From contig JAKEHD010000134.1 in NCBI GenBank assembly GCA_022615215.1, positions 1 to 22,659 on the forward strand: 22,659 nt of DNA, written 5' to 3'. The notes beneath the pieces are model-generated. The model did not search any database and was not told the origin of the DNA. It worked only from the letters and a program-made list of their open reading frames with translations. Positions 6,840 to 14,575 of the stretch are shown here, one piece after another; position 1 is the first letter of the stretch; each line of letters opens with the position of its first letter. The translations under genes were made by a program, and so were the position numbers. The stretch is from Blastocatellia bacterium. GTDB lineage: Bacteria; Acidobacteriota; Blastocatellia; UBA7656.

Positions 6840-7193
6840 GTGGAAGAACATGCAATCGTCGTCGCAGATAAAAAAGGCAACATTCATCTCTGGAGTCCCG
6901 GCGCTCAGGCTCTCTTCGGGTACACTCAGGAAGAGGCCATAGGCCGGTCGCTCGACCTAATAGTTCCTGAACCCTACCGTGAGCAACACTGGGCAGGTTT
7001 TAATCAAGTAATGAGCACGGGCATCTCGAAGCTCGATGGCGAGGGATTCGATGCTCCCGTACACTGCAAGGACGGGGAGATCGAGGTGTTTCTGTCTCGG
7101 TTCTCACTCCTGCGCGACGCGCGAAATCACCCCGTAGGCGCAATGATGATCTTCGTCCGGCCCGAAGAGGGAGAATCGCTTGAGGCATCCTGA
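6840..7193 (+). CDS. Single PAS-domain protein
   Basis: 117 aa, almost entirely one PAS domain: HAIVVADKKGNIHLWSPGAQ (the typical D-G-I--WN-A opening), FGYTQEEAIGRSL, then the PAC-like end with DGEIEVFLSRFSLLRDA and VGAMMIFVR. There is no kinase, GGDEF or other output domain and no membrane segment. It is likely a cytosolic sensor module that works through a partner, or the detached N-terminal part of a larger sensor. The start is GTG (6840), the first possible codon after an in-frame TAA at 6813, with a GGGGGA-type site 3-4 bases before it. The ligand is unknown. Confidence 0.8.
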   Translation: MEEHAIVVADKKGNIHLWSPGAQALFGYTQEEAIGRSLDLIVPEPYREQHWAGFNQVMSTGISKLDGEGFDAPVHCKDGEIEVFLSRFSLLRDARNHPVGAMMIFVRPEEGESLEAS

Positions 7194-7227
7194 CACCGCT
7201 CCAGGCGAAACATGCTGAAAGTGTTTA

Positions 7228-7255
7228 CTTTTGCCTTTTACCTTTTGCCTTTTGC
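7228..7255 (+). repeat. Four tandem heptamers CTTTTGC/CTTTTAC
   Basis: CTTTTGC, CTTTTAC, CTTTTGC, CTTTTGC in tandem, between the convergent stops of the PAS and SirB1-type genes. This is the same class of short tandem repeat often seen between genes in cyanobacteria and other environmental bacteria. Confidence 0.7.
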
Positions 7256-7281
7256 CTTGCGGCGCAGCCGCGCTTCGCTCC

Positions 7282-8127
7282 TCAATTCAATCTGGCAAGG
7301 GTTTGTTGAATCGATTTGATCTGCTCTTTTATCACGGCGGCATCGCGGGCTTCGGGCGCGAGCGTAAGATAACGCTTGAGTTCGGCAAGCGCAGCAGCCG
7401 TCTTGCCGAGCGCGGCAAGCAATAGCCCCCGGTCTCTGACGTGGGGCGGCGAATCGGGGTTGATGAGCAGTATGCGTTCTATCGCGGCGAGCGACCGAGC
7501 ATGGTCTGTGCTGTTTGCATATATGCCAAGCAGGTTCGAGAGCATCCGTGTGAGTATCTGTTTATTGGTGACGGCCAGAAGGTGCGAGGGCTGAAGCCCA
7601 AGCCTTCCGCCGCTCATCTCCGCAAGGAGTTCTGCGCAACCCGCTTCGCCGAGCAGTCGCCCGTCGTTGAACGGGTCTATGAAAATATCGCCCTCGTCTG
7701 AGGCGTGCTTTGCGATGAAGTGGCCCGGCATCCCGACTCCCTGAACTGAAAACCCTATTCGCCTGGCCGTCTCCATGTAGACGACTGTGAGAGTGATCGG
7801 TATGCCCGTCCGGTGGTCCAGCACTTCATTGAGAAAGCTGTTGCGGGGGTCGTAGTAGTTTTCGCGGTTGCCGCAAAATCCAAGCTCGTCGAAGAGAGTG
7901 GCGTTGAGGGCCGCGATCATATCGCTCGCATTGCGCGCGCCCTCTGCGCGTTCGCGCGCAAGGTCTCCCAGCCGGTCTAGCTTTTCGAGGTAGAGTCCCA
8001 CATCCAATCCCGCGTACTCTTCGGCGGCGATCAACAGAGCCGCTTCGGCAAGGTCTATAATCTCATCCTCGCGCGAGACCATATCGGCGAACCGGCTGCG
8101 CGGATTATCTGCAATGGAGTCTGACAC
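7282..8127 (-). CDS. SirB1-family protein (transglutaminase-like plus TPR)
   Basis: 281 aa. Residues ~30-180 match the SirB1/Transglut_core2 domain: YYDPRNSFLNEVLDHRTGIP, then VQGVGMPGHFIAKH and IDPFNDG, which supply the His and Asp of the transglutaminase-like fold. The cysteine position is not conserved in this branch. The C-terminal ~80 residues form TPR-like helices (RSLAAIERILLINPDSP, LAELKRYLTLAPEA). SirB1-type proteins are widespread with poorly defined roles. The start is GTG at 8127, with a GAGAG stretch about 8 bases upstream. It lies downstream of the esterase gene, past a terminator-like hairpin, so it may have its own promoter. Confidence 0.85.
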   Translation of the reverse strand: MSDSIADNPRSRFADMVSREDEIIDLAEAALLIAAEEYAGLDVGLYLEKLDRLGDLARERAEGARNASDMIAALNATLFDELGFCGNRENYYDPRNSFLNEVLDHRTGIPITLTVVYMETARRIGFSVQGVGMPGHFIAKHASDEGDIFIDPFNDGRLLGEAGCAELLAEMSGGRLGLQPSHLLAVTNKQILTRMLSNLLGIYANSTDHARSLAAIERILLINPDSPPHVRDRGLLLAALGKTAAALAELKRYLTLAPEARDAAVIKEQIKSIQQTLARLN

Positions 8128-8174
8128 GGGCCGTCTCTCTTTCTGAAGCCGACACTGCGGCGATTGGGTTCAAT

Positions 8175-8209
8175 ATAAAAGGGGCCGAAGAGTCAACCCT
8201 CAGCCCCCC
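8175..8209 (-). terminator. Intrinsic terminator after the esterase gene
   Basis: Read on the minus strand, GGGGCTGAG pairs with CTTCGGCCCC (about 9 pairs including two G-T) around a ~9-base loop, and TTTTAT follows. It lies 55-90 bases past the esterase stop. Confidence 0.55.
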
Positions 8210-8262
8210 AAGACGGCAAAAAAATTCTTTCGCCTCAGCCGCGTTCGCCGCTACCCTCCCGG

Positions 8263-9225
8263 TCACGGTTTGCCATTGGCTTTGAAGGTCTCCCACAAAA
8301 ACCCGTAAGAGTGGTCGGCGACCGAGATCATGTACTCCCACCCGTGATCGCCGGGAAAGAGATTGAACTTGTGCTGGATGCCTGCTTTCTTCAATCGCTC
8401 GTCCATGACCTGATTGCTTGCCTGAAAGCCGTAGCGGTCCTTGTCGCCCACGTCGAAGTAAATTTTCAGGCGGGATTTTTTGATCGCTGCGGCATTGGTC
8501 TCTGCGAGATGTATAGGATTGTTCGCCCGGAAGAATTCTTCGTCCGGCGGCGAGCCGAACAGGTTTCCTATCATGCGACTGAAAAACTGCGCGCGGCGGT
8601 CGCTGCCCGACGTATCGGGCAACTCCACGAAGAGGGCCGCGCTGTGAGTAGTGACCGAAGAGAACATCTCCGGGTGTTTCAACGCTATCATCAGAGCGCC
8701 GAACCCGCCCATCGAGATGCCTTGAATGGCGCGGGCGGCGGGCGTGCCGGTCGCGCGATAGGTCTTCTCTATGTGAGGGATGAGGTCTTCGACTATGGCG
8801 TCTTCATAGCGCACGCCGTTTTTGGCATTCAGGTAGAAGCTGTTTCCGCCGTCGGGCGCTACGATTATCAACTCTCCGATCTTCCCTTCCTCACGCAGCC
8901 GGTCGACGGCTGCCGCGACGCCCCGGCGTTCGAACTCGCGTTCGCTGCCGTTCATCCCGTGCAGGAAGTAAAGCACAGGATATCGCCGTTTGGCATCCTT
9001 GTCGTAAGAGGGAGGCAGTTGAACCGCGAATTTCAACTCGCGCCCCAGCGAAGGCGAATTCGAGGATGAGTATTCGACGCGGCCCTGCGACGAAGGTTGC
9101 TCGGCGGCAGGCGCTTGCGCAGAAGCCGTCTCGCTTTTGCGCAAGAGAGCGCCTGCGAAAACGGCGACCACGAGTGACAGGGCAACAGCGAGCGTGACGG
9201 ACGAAAACCGTCTGATTGATTTCAT
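8263..9225 (-). CDS. Secreted esterase D/S-formylglutathione hydrolase-like alpha/beta hydrolase
   Basis: 320 aa with a signal peptide (hydrophobic core about residues 10-28, Ala-rich cleavage region near 36). The hydrolase domain carries YFLHGMNGS (oxyanion region), the nucleophile elbow GISMGG with Ser171, a likely acid at Asp261 or Asp263 (VGDKDRYGF) and His294 (PGDHGWEY). This is the 'putative esterase' family, which also holds feruloyl esterases and mycolyltransferases. An exported version with this layout often acts on polysaccharide-linked or xenobiotic esters, but the substrate is not determined. The ATG overlaps the stop of the upstream gene by 4 bases (ATGA), so the two are translationally coupled. 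Confidence 0.88.
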   Translation of the reverse strand: MKSIRRFSSVTLAVALSLVVAVFAGALLRKSETASAQAPAAEQPSSQGRVEYSSSNSPSLGRELKFAVQLPPSYDKDAKRRYPVLYFLHGMNGSEREFERRGVAAAVDRLREEGKIGELIIVAPDGGNSFYLNAKNGVRYEDAIVEDLIPHIEKTYRATGTPAARAIQGISMGGFGALMIALKHPEMFSSVTTHSAALFVELPDTSGSDRRAQFFSRMIGNLFGSPPDEEFFRANNPIHLAETNAAAIKKSRLKIYFDVGDKDRYGFQASNQVMDERLKKAGIQHKFNLFPGDHGWEYMISVADHSYGFLWETFKANGKP

Positions 9226-9659
9226 TGTTTGTTACCCCCGAACCTGGATCCCTGGCTGGGAAAATTATTGATGTCGAGATTGGCGGCGGCGATGTCTGTC
9301 AGATCGATTATGGCGGCGGCATTGATGGCCGCAGCAATCGAAATGGTCTCGCTTATCTCTTCCGGGGTCGCGCCGGCCTGGACGGCCTTTTTGATATGGC
9401 CTTCGATACAGCCCTGGCATTTGGCTACGAGCGACGCAGCTATAGAGATCAACTCCTGTGTTTTGGTGTCGATGTGTTTGGCTTCGGAAAAATAAATTTC
9501 TCTGTAGAACTCGCCGTAGATGCGACGCATCTTGGGTTCCATCATCGAATAGGAAGCGGGTTTGTCATTGCCGCGCTGGGCGTCGGGATTCGATACCGGT
9601 GTTTCAGGTTGAGTCTCCTGTTGTCGCTCTTCAACCTGGGTTGCCGATTTACTATCCAT
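9222..9659 (-). CDS. Carboxymuconolactone decarboxylase / AhpD-like protein
   Basis: 145 aa. The CMD domain (about residues 45-130) contains CQGCIEGH with Cys81, Cys84 and His88, the CxxC-xxxH redox signature of AhpD-like proteins, followed by GATPEEISE and the Ala-rich final helix. A ~35-residue Gln/Pro-rich N-terminal extension is not part of the domain. The CxxC motif suggests alkylhydroperoxidase or other thiol peroxidase activity more than true decarboxylase activity. The start ATG has AAGGAG 8 bases upstream. It is the first gene of a two-gene operon with the esterase. Why a thiol-redox protein is coupled with a secreted esterase is unclear. Confidence 0.88.
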   Translation of the reverse strand: MDSKSATQVEERQQETQPETPVSNPDAQRGNDKPASYSMMEPKMRRIYGEFYREIYFSEAKHIDTKTQELISIAASLVAKCQGCIEGHIKKAVQAGATPEEISETISIAAAINAAAIIDLTDIAAANLDINNFPSQGSRFGGNKQ

Positions 9660-9813
9660 GTACTTTCTCCTTCAATTTTAGATTGCATCGTCGAGAACTC
9701 CCTCCCGTCCCCGCCGAGCGGCTCAAGACTTATACGTGCCGCGCGCGCCTGCGTTTCACCTTAATCCATTCCCGGCTGAAACGATCGTAAAAGTGAGCCG
9801 AGCGCACTAAAAA

Positions 9814-9843
9814 GTTCTATCACATTGAAACTCGAAATTTCAA
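9814..9843 (-). promoter_or_regulatory. Possible promoter of the CMD-esterase operon
   Basis: On the minus strand: TTGAAA (9843-9838), an 18-base spacer, TAGAAC (9819-9814). The -35 box is one arm of an inverted repeat TTGAAA-N7-TTTCAA, which might be an operator. The leader to the ATG at 9659 would be ~150 bases. The rest of 9660-9925 shows nothing else that I can support. Confidence 0.25.
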
Positions 9844-9925
9844 CTTGATCGCCGGATGGCGCACTGCGGTTCCGTGTGATCGGGCGCATTCGGCAGTTTG
9901 GATTCGTAGTCAAAAAAGAGCGAAC

Positions 9926-10489
9926 TCACAGTTTCGATTGCTCGGTCGTTCGGCGCACGAGGGCCGTTATTACGCGGGCAAGCCCGTTCACCATGGACGA
10001 TCCCAGCCGGTCCTCGCGGTGAAAGGCGGCGCTCGACATCCCGGTTCCGTCCCTGTATATGATAGTCAGTATGTAATCGTGCTTCACCGTGTCGGGAAGC
10101 TTCCTTCCCCGGCGGGCGAGCGCGAATGGACCGAAGGCGAACCACCACCACGTGGGGCGCACACGCTCGCCCTCGACTATCGAAGTCGAATCGAGCACTC
10201 GCGCTTCGATTATATCTTCGGCAGGGATTCGTATATTGCGGCTTCCCGGCAGGACTTCGCTTATCTCTATGCCTGATGCATCTATGACCATCTTGACCGT
10301 CGCGGAGTCTTCGAGTCTCTCTATGCCGCCAATATAATCTATCTCAACGCGCGTCGGCTCGAAACTGCCCGAATCGCTTCCATCAAGCAAGGGCAGGTTG
10401 CACCATATACACCGTTTGGCCGATGCATTGTTTGCCCGCCCGCATTCCTGACAGTAGATTGGTGACGGTTGACTCGTATTAGAAACCAT
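9926..10489 (-). CDS. Zinc-ribbon protein of unknown function
   Basis: 187 aa. The N-terminus has a zinc ribbon: CQECG, a 10-residue linker, then CIWC (four Cys). The rest (about residues 45-187) looks like a beta-rich domain, perhaps PH-like (VKMVIDASGIEISEVLPG, then DYILTIIYRDG), interrupted by a Trp-rich hydrophobic patch RPTWWWFAFGPFALARRG that could sit in or on the membrane. I chose ATG 10489, right before the ribbon. The frame is open to 10543 with weak upstream signals. It is divergent from the membrane-protein gene at 10597; the two may share the intergenic control region. I do not recognise a specific family function. Confidence 0.6.
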   Translation of the reverse strand: MVSNTSQPSPIYCQECGRANNASAKRCIWCNLPLLDGSDSGSFEPTRVEIDYIGGIERLEDSATVKMVIDASGIEISEVLPGSRNIRIPAEDIIEARVLDSTSIVEGERVRPTWWWFAFGPFALARRGRKLPDTVKHDYILTIIYRDGTGMSSAAFHREDRLGSSMVNGLARVITALVRRTTEQSKL

Positions 10490-10540
10490 AAATTCGATTG
10501 ACCTGGGAACCTCTCGCGGGTAAGCTCCCGTCCGGGAAAT

Positions 10541-10574
10541 CACATAAAGATTTCTTTCACGTAAAGATTTCTTT
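10541..10574 (+). repeat. 17-bp tandem direct repeat in a leader region
   Basis: CACATAAAGATTTCTTT (10541-10557) is followed directly by CACGTAAAGATTTCTTT (10558-10574): 16 of 17 identical. It lies 22 bases before the GTG start of the membrane-protein gene, in the divergent control region. Confidence 0.75.
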
Positions 10575-10596
10575 CTTCAGGGGCGAGGAGATTATA

Positions 10597-11244
10597 GTGG
10601 GACGATCCGGGAAACTTCAATACTCTTTGCTTTCGGCGGGTTTGATCGTGGCCGCCGTGTTGCTCATACGTTTCGCTGTGGATTTCAGCAAAGAGATAAG
10701 CGCGTTGCTTGCCGCGCCGTTCTGGCTGCTGGTAGCAGGGTCGCTTGCAGCAGGCGGCGCAAACGTCTTTCGCGCGCTCAAAAATACGCCGCCTCTCTCC
10801 TTAACAAGGACTTTCCAGGCGATTCTTCTGGCCGTCATCCCGCCCGGTTTTCTTGCATCATCGCTCGACTGCACGGGGCTTTCGCTGGAAGGGTGTTCCT
10901 CGTTTTGCACGTTCATAAAATTATTATGGGTTCCGCTGATAGCCGTCGCTTGCGCCGCTCACTTTTTCACCGGAAAAGGCTGGCTTCTAACCGCGATCAC
11001 CGCAATGGCGTTCGTGCCGCTAGTTCCGCATTGCGCATGTTACAACGTGGGCAATGGATGGTGGATAGACCTTTTGGGCGCAAGCCCTGTGTGCTACGTG
11101 TGGGGTTTCGTCGTGAGCGTGATTTCAATATCCGCATTGCGCGCGGGCGCGCGGCCCTGGCTTTCGCTCGCAGTGTCGGGCACGATCATCGCGGGCGCGA
11201 CTGCGTTCTTCATCAGCCATCACTATTTTCAATTTCCCTGGTGA
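10597..11244 (+). CDS. Cysteine-rich integral membrane protein, unknown
   Basis: 215 aa with about six hydrophobic segments and few charged residues. Cysteines cluster in two predicted non-membrane loops: DCTGLSLEGCSSFC (about residues 90-103) and PHCACYNVGNGWW then GASPVCY (about 145-168). I chose GTG 10597 because GAGGAG stands exactly 6 bases upstream. A TTG at 10498 would start within the divergent promoter region and read through the 17-bp repeat. The paired cysteine loops suggest disulphides, metal or cofactor binding on one face of the membrane. I do not recognise the family. It is divergent from the zinc-ribbon gene. Confidence 0.65.
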   Translation: MGRSGKLQYSLLSAGLIVAAVLLIRFAVDFSKEISALLAAPFWLLVAGSLAAGGANVFRALKNTPPLSLTRTFQAILLAVIPPGFLASSLDCTGLSLEGCSSFCTFIKLLWVPLIAVACAAHFFTGKGWLLTAITAMAFVPLVPHCACYNVGNGWWIDLLGASPVCYVWGFVVSVISISALRAGARPWLSLAVSGTIIAGATAFFISHHYFQFPW

Positions 11245-11307
11245 GACAAAAGAAGGCCGTTTCTCTTCTTATAGCTCACCTTGAGTTACCCGCTGCATTT
11301 TTAACAG

Positions 11308-11850
11308 TCATCGGCAAGAGTCTATCCACCATTGGTAGTTGACATCCGTTGTCGGCGGCTGATACCGAGCGCGCTTTTCGATATTGAGCAAAGCGGCCTT
11401 CACTCTCTCTGATGGGACTGCCATATCTTCTGCCCAGCGACGAACCAATTCGGAGGTTGAGATCAATCGAGCGGGACCGCCTACTGCTTCTAAAAACAGC
11501 CGCCGCGCCTTACGTTCATCGGTCGCCAGGGCGAATTCACGTGATAGAGCGATAGCAAGTGACATAGCTTCGCCATCGTCAAGAGCACTCGCATAATCGA
11601 CGTAAAGCTCCGCTTCATCATCCCCTTCTATGTGACATACCATAAGCAATCCGGAGTCAATCAAACTGCTAAGATCAATGGGTTCGAGCGGTGCCTTTGG
11701 ATCGCCAGTACGCAGGTAAATGCTCTCGCCCTCGACCGCAGAACATATCAAAGAATCCTGCGCAGCCGTGCTGAGAATCCCCTCAATCTCGCCACTTGCC
11801 AGGAGATTGATGAGGACGCAGGCATCAAGTATTTGCACTTGTGGAGACAT
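11308..11850 (-). CDS. PIN-domain ribonuclease-like protein, last gene of the QueC-like operon
   Basis: 180 aa. The N-terminus QILDACVLINLL is a PIN-domain opening with Asp9 and Asn15. Further acidic positions expected of the PIN active site are Glu94 (DDGEAMSLAIAL) and Asp111 (ALATDERKARRLF), so the metal-binding set looks intact. PIN proteins are metal-dependent RNases, often toxins (VapC) or effector nucleases. ATG 11850 follows the stop of the upstream HTH-peptidase gene by 12 bases; a GGAGGTG overlapping that stop is rather far (13 bases). Length and context resemble PIN proteins that travel with XRE-ImmA/IrrE regulators, an association previously proposed to be toxin-antitoxin-like. No separate VapB-type antitoxin is next to it, so the upstream regulator would be the control partner. 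Confidence 0.75.
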   Translation of the reverse strand: MSPQVQILDACVLINLLASGEIEGILSTAAQDSLICSAVEGESIYLRTGDPKAPLEPIDLSSLIDSGLLMVCHIEGDDEAELYVDYASALDDGEAMSLAIALSREFALATDERKARRLFLEAVGGPARLISTSELVRRWAEDMAVPSERVKAALLNIEKRARYQPPTTDVNYQWWIDSCR

Positions 11851-11862
11851 CTTTGGCAGTTT

Positions 11863-13086
11863 TCACCTCCCCGGCAATGTCTGCGACATATCTAGTTCGA
11901 AGCTCTCGTACCCGTCTTCCTCGGTTTCCGCATTGAAACGATGGCTGAGTTCTTCCACGAGCACGCGTGCTGAGACGCGATCAGAGCGCAGAAACCGGGC
12001 GAGTTGGCCTTCGCTGAGCAACTCCTTTTCGTAGGCCATCACTGCTAGGTTCAGGTATCGGCGCGGGAGCAGGTATTGCTCCTCCGGGTTAGCATCGATG
12101 CCGAGAAGCTCCTGCGCGCGCCGGGGCTTGAAGCCTTCCGATTCCAGCCGATCCCAAGTGCCGGCAGGCAATCGCCGGAGCTTTTCCAATCGGATTATTA
12201 ATGCCTGCACCGATACTTGATAGAGGTCGGCAAGTGTGCAGAGTTGTGCCAGAGTGATCTGGCCGCTCGGGTTTGATCGGTGTAACTCTGTAAACCGCCG
12301 GTTAAGCCCGCTCGCTGGCATTAAAAAATTCTCAGCGAAGGTGTCAGCGAACCGTTCCCAGGAGGATTGACTCTTTTTCCCGCTCAGGAAAGTAATCTCG
12401 GCTTGGTAACGATTGGTGAGGAAATGGCCGTACTCATGAGCCAACGACCAGTTGCGCCTGTCGCGTGGGTGATTCGAATTGATTCCTATACACCCGCCTA
12501 GCACGTCATTGTAGGCGAAGACACCGGAGACCTTCGCTGGCATTCCGAAATAAAAGATGCGCAGCCCCACGTCTGTCTCAAGCCTATCTCTCAGATTAGA
12601 GATAGGCCCGTCACCGATTCCTAACCGGTTTCTTTCGGTGGCGGCGATCTCTTCGGCAGCTTGCTCAGGCACTGACACGGAAGTTTCGTAGGTTGGCGGG
12701 TAGGCTTTGACCATCGGCAACCCGCACATCCTCTCTAACTCAGCGTAGTCTTCGGCGAGCCGTTGCAGTTTGTCGCCTGCCTTTTCTATTCCTTCGTCTC
12801 GTTCAAAATCTTCCTTCCATCCGGCGCGGAACTGTGGGACGAAGCTCGCGGTCACGACCTCCCGGCTGACGAACTCTGATACAGAACGCCCGTAGAGCGC
12901 CGCTAACTTAATAATCTCTTGTGGAGTGAGGCGACGCTCGCCTTTCTCGATTGCGACCAACGTGGTTCGTGCCATCTCCATCTCATCTGCGATTGCTTGC
13001 TGCGTCAATCCACGAGCCTTGCGAGCTTCCTGTAGGCGGGTGCCTAGAACTTTTGGGTCTATCTGGTCAAGTATATGTTTTTCCAT
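11863..13086 (-). CDS. XRE-HTH and ImmA/IrrE metallopeptidase fusion
   Basis: 407 aa. Residues ~12-75 are an XRE helix-turn-helix (LQEARKARGLTQQAIADEME then the recognition helix in ARTTLVAIEKG). The centre (about 150-260) is an ImmA/IrrE (M78) domain with HEYGH at 217-221 and a probable third zinc ligand Glu244 (SWERFADTFAENFLMP), so the peptidase looks active. The C-terminal ~150 residues are helical and may sense or bind a partner. The family includes the ICEBs1 regulator ImmA and IrrE/PprI, which cleave repressor proteins on a stress signal. I chose ATG 13086 because AGGAG is 8 bases upstream; a GTG at 13092 would be only 2 bases from it. It is third in the operon, 39 bases after the QueC-like gene and 12 bases before the PIN gene. 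It could repress the operon through its HTH. Confidence 0.9.
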   Translation of the reverse strand: MEKHILDQIDPKVLGTRLQEARKARGLTQQAIADEMEMARTTLVAIEKGERRLTPQEIIKLAALYGRSVSEFVSREVVTASFVPQFRAGWKEDFERDEGIEKAGDKLQRLAEDYAELERMCGLPMVKAYPPTYETSVSVPEQAAEEIAATERNRLGIGDGPISNLRDRLETDVGLRIFYFGMPAKVSGVFAYNDVLGGCIGINSNHPRDRRNWSLAHEYGHFLTNRYQAEITFLSGKKSQSSWERFADTFAENFLMPASGLNRRFTELHRSNPSGQITLAQLCTLADLYQVSVQALIIRLEKLRRLPAGTWDRLESEGFKPRRAQELLGIDANPEEQYLLPRRYLNLAVMAYEKELLSEGQLARFLRSDRVSARVLVEELSHRFNAETEEDGYESFELDMSQTLPGR

Positions 13087-13125
13087 TGTCACCGCTCCTG
13101 GGAAGAGTTAATAAAGGCCCATCTC

Positions 13126-14574
13126 TCACGCTACTCGCGCCCGGTTTCCTAACCGCCCTCGCGCGGAAAATTTATCCCATTCGTCCGCATATCGGGTGTA
13201 CATTTGCAGAAGCAAACGCTGTACCTCCTCTTCACCTCCAGAGATACGTGTACCCATTTCCAACGCAATACTTTGTAAGTCGGTAAATTCGGTGACTAAA
13301 TTGCGCCACGGATCAGACGAGCGAAGCCTCCTGCTGATTTTACGGAACTGCCACTCCATAGCGTTCAAATGTTGCAACTGTTTTTCGCTTGCCTTAATCG
13401 CCGGATTTGACAGATCACAGACATAGTGATCCGAAGGGTCATGGGCAGAGAGGCCAGCGGCCTCTAGCGACACTCGGCGAAGCAGACACGAGGTGCAAAA
13501 GCCGCACTGGGGCTTCCCTCTAGCCTGTATAGGGAAGCCGTCACAGGAAAAAGTCAAGCGAATGTAGTTTGTCAATTGGCGCATCGCAGGATGCTGGCAC
13601 ATTTGCCCCTTGGTCTCATAGAGGAAAGGATTATGGAAGAAAAAGGGGCTACCAGTCAGTGCTTGTGCCAATTCGCTCATTCGTAGCAATGCGAACGGAT
13701 GCACGCCTCTTGAGTTCGAGGTGCCGATCTGCGTCGCGTTGTAAGGTAGATTGATCGCGCCGACCCCGTTTTCATGGACGTAAAGTTCGGAAACTCCGGC
13801 AGTAAGCGCCGTGACAGCGCCGAAGGTTAGAAAGAGGAAGCCTCGCGTGCGTTGTGACGGTTCCTCGCCTTGACCCCTGGATCGCATGTATCGGCTAATA
13901 CCGAAAGGTATGGCGATGTGGCATAGTTCAAGGCGCGATAGACGCCTGAGCGCTCGCATCTGTTCTTGCTGGGCCGACCTCTGCCGCGAGTTTGTGACAC
14001 CCGATACAAAAACGAAGGAGTGGTCGGAGAAGTCCGCCACAGCCTGGGACGCTCCGGCAAAGGAGTCAAGCCCGCCGCTTAAGAGTGCAACGCGCAGAGG
14101 TGATGCAATCGAGGCGGGGAAGAGAAACAATCGGTTCTCTGCAAGCCTTCCTCGACTGTGCCGTGTAACGAACTCAATATGCCAATCATCATCGGTGAAA
14201 AAGCTTAATGCTTTGCGGAGTGCGTCGCTAACCTCGGGCCGTGCCCATACCTCGGGGAGTCTTATCGGAATCTTTAGACTCATACGACGCGCCCACTGGA
14301 AACAGTGATCGGGGCTTTTAAGGTCTCGTCGCGGCGACATCCGGTCAGCCATATAGGTTGCAAGCGCAACATCAATCCAGTCAGCATAAAGCGGATCAAT
14401 GGCTCGGCCGAACGAATCGCTGATCGTCTCGTCGTTGATGTAAAACTCAGTAGCAAACGTCGGCTCTTTATCCCCGTTACTAGGCATATGCGAATTTCTC
14501 CGCCGTAGCGTGCCTATGGCAGTAAAATCGCAGGAGTATTTGAGCGGACGGGGTGGCGCAAATAGGTTAAACAT
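13126..14574 (-). CDS. QueC/QatC-like PP-loop ATPase
   Basis: 482 aa. The PP-loop SGGLDS is at residues 166-171 and the zinc site is Cys344, Cys357, Cys360, Cys363 (CGFCTSC), the QueC arrangement. QueC makes preQ0 (7-cyano-7-deazaguanine) but is ~230 aa; this protein has ~155 extra N-terminal residues and an extended C-terminus. Other features (RTRGFLFL, YVHENGVGAINLP) resemble QatC of the Qat anti-phage system and QueC-like Cap proteins of type IV CBASS. No queD, queE or queF gene is nearby, so preQ0 biosynthesis is unlikely. The start ATG lies one base after the upstream stop, with GGAG 7 bases before it. An in-frame ATG at codon 30 also has GGAG upstream, so the start is not settled. I infer a nucleobase- or nucleotide-transfer enzyme of a defence operon. 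Confidence 0.85.
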   Translation of the reverse strand: MFNLFAPPRPLKYSCDFTAIGTLRRRNSHMPSNGDKEPTFATEFYINDETISDSFGRAIDPLYADWIDVALATYMADRMSPRRDLKSPDHCFQWARRMSLKIPIRLPEVWARPEVSDALRKALSFFTDDDWHIEFVTRHSRGRLAENRLFLFPASIASPLRVALLSGGLDSFAGASQAVADFSDHSFVFVSGVTNSRQRSAQQEQMRALRRLSRLELCHIAIPFGISRYMRSRGQGEEPSQRTRGFLFLTFGAVTALTAGVSELYVHENGVGAINLPYNATQIGTSNSRGVHPFALLRMSELAQALTGSPFFFHNPFLYETKGQMCQHPAMRQLTNYIRLTFSCDGFPIQARGKPQCGFCTSCLLRRVSLEAAGLSAHDPSDHYVCDLSNPAIKASEKQLQHLNAMEWQFRKISRRLRSSDPWRNLVTEFTDLQSIALEMGTRISGGEEEVQRLLLQMYTRYADEWDKFSARGRLGNRARVA

Positions 14575-14575
14575 A

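Noticed and set aside
8311..9069. A 252-codon frame on the plus strand
   Set aside because: It lies antisense to the esterase gene, which has clear catalytic motifs and a signal peptide. The plus-strand translation has no recognisable domain; high-GC genes give such antisense frames by chance.
13126..14574. Queuosine or preQ0 biosynthesis as the role of the QueC-like gene
   Set aside because: The protein is twice the length of QueC, resembles QatC in its RTRGFLFL and ENG segments, and has no queD, queE or queF neighbours.
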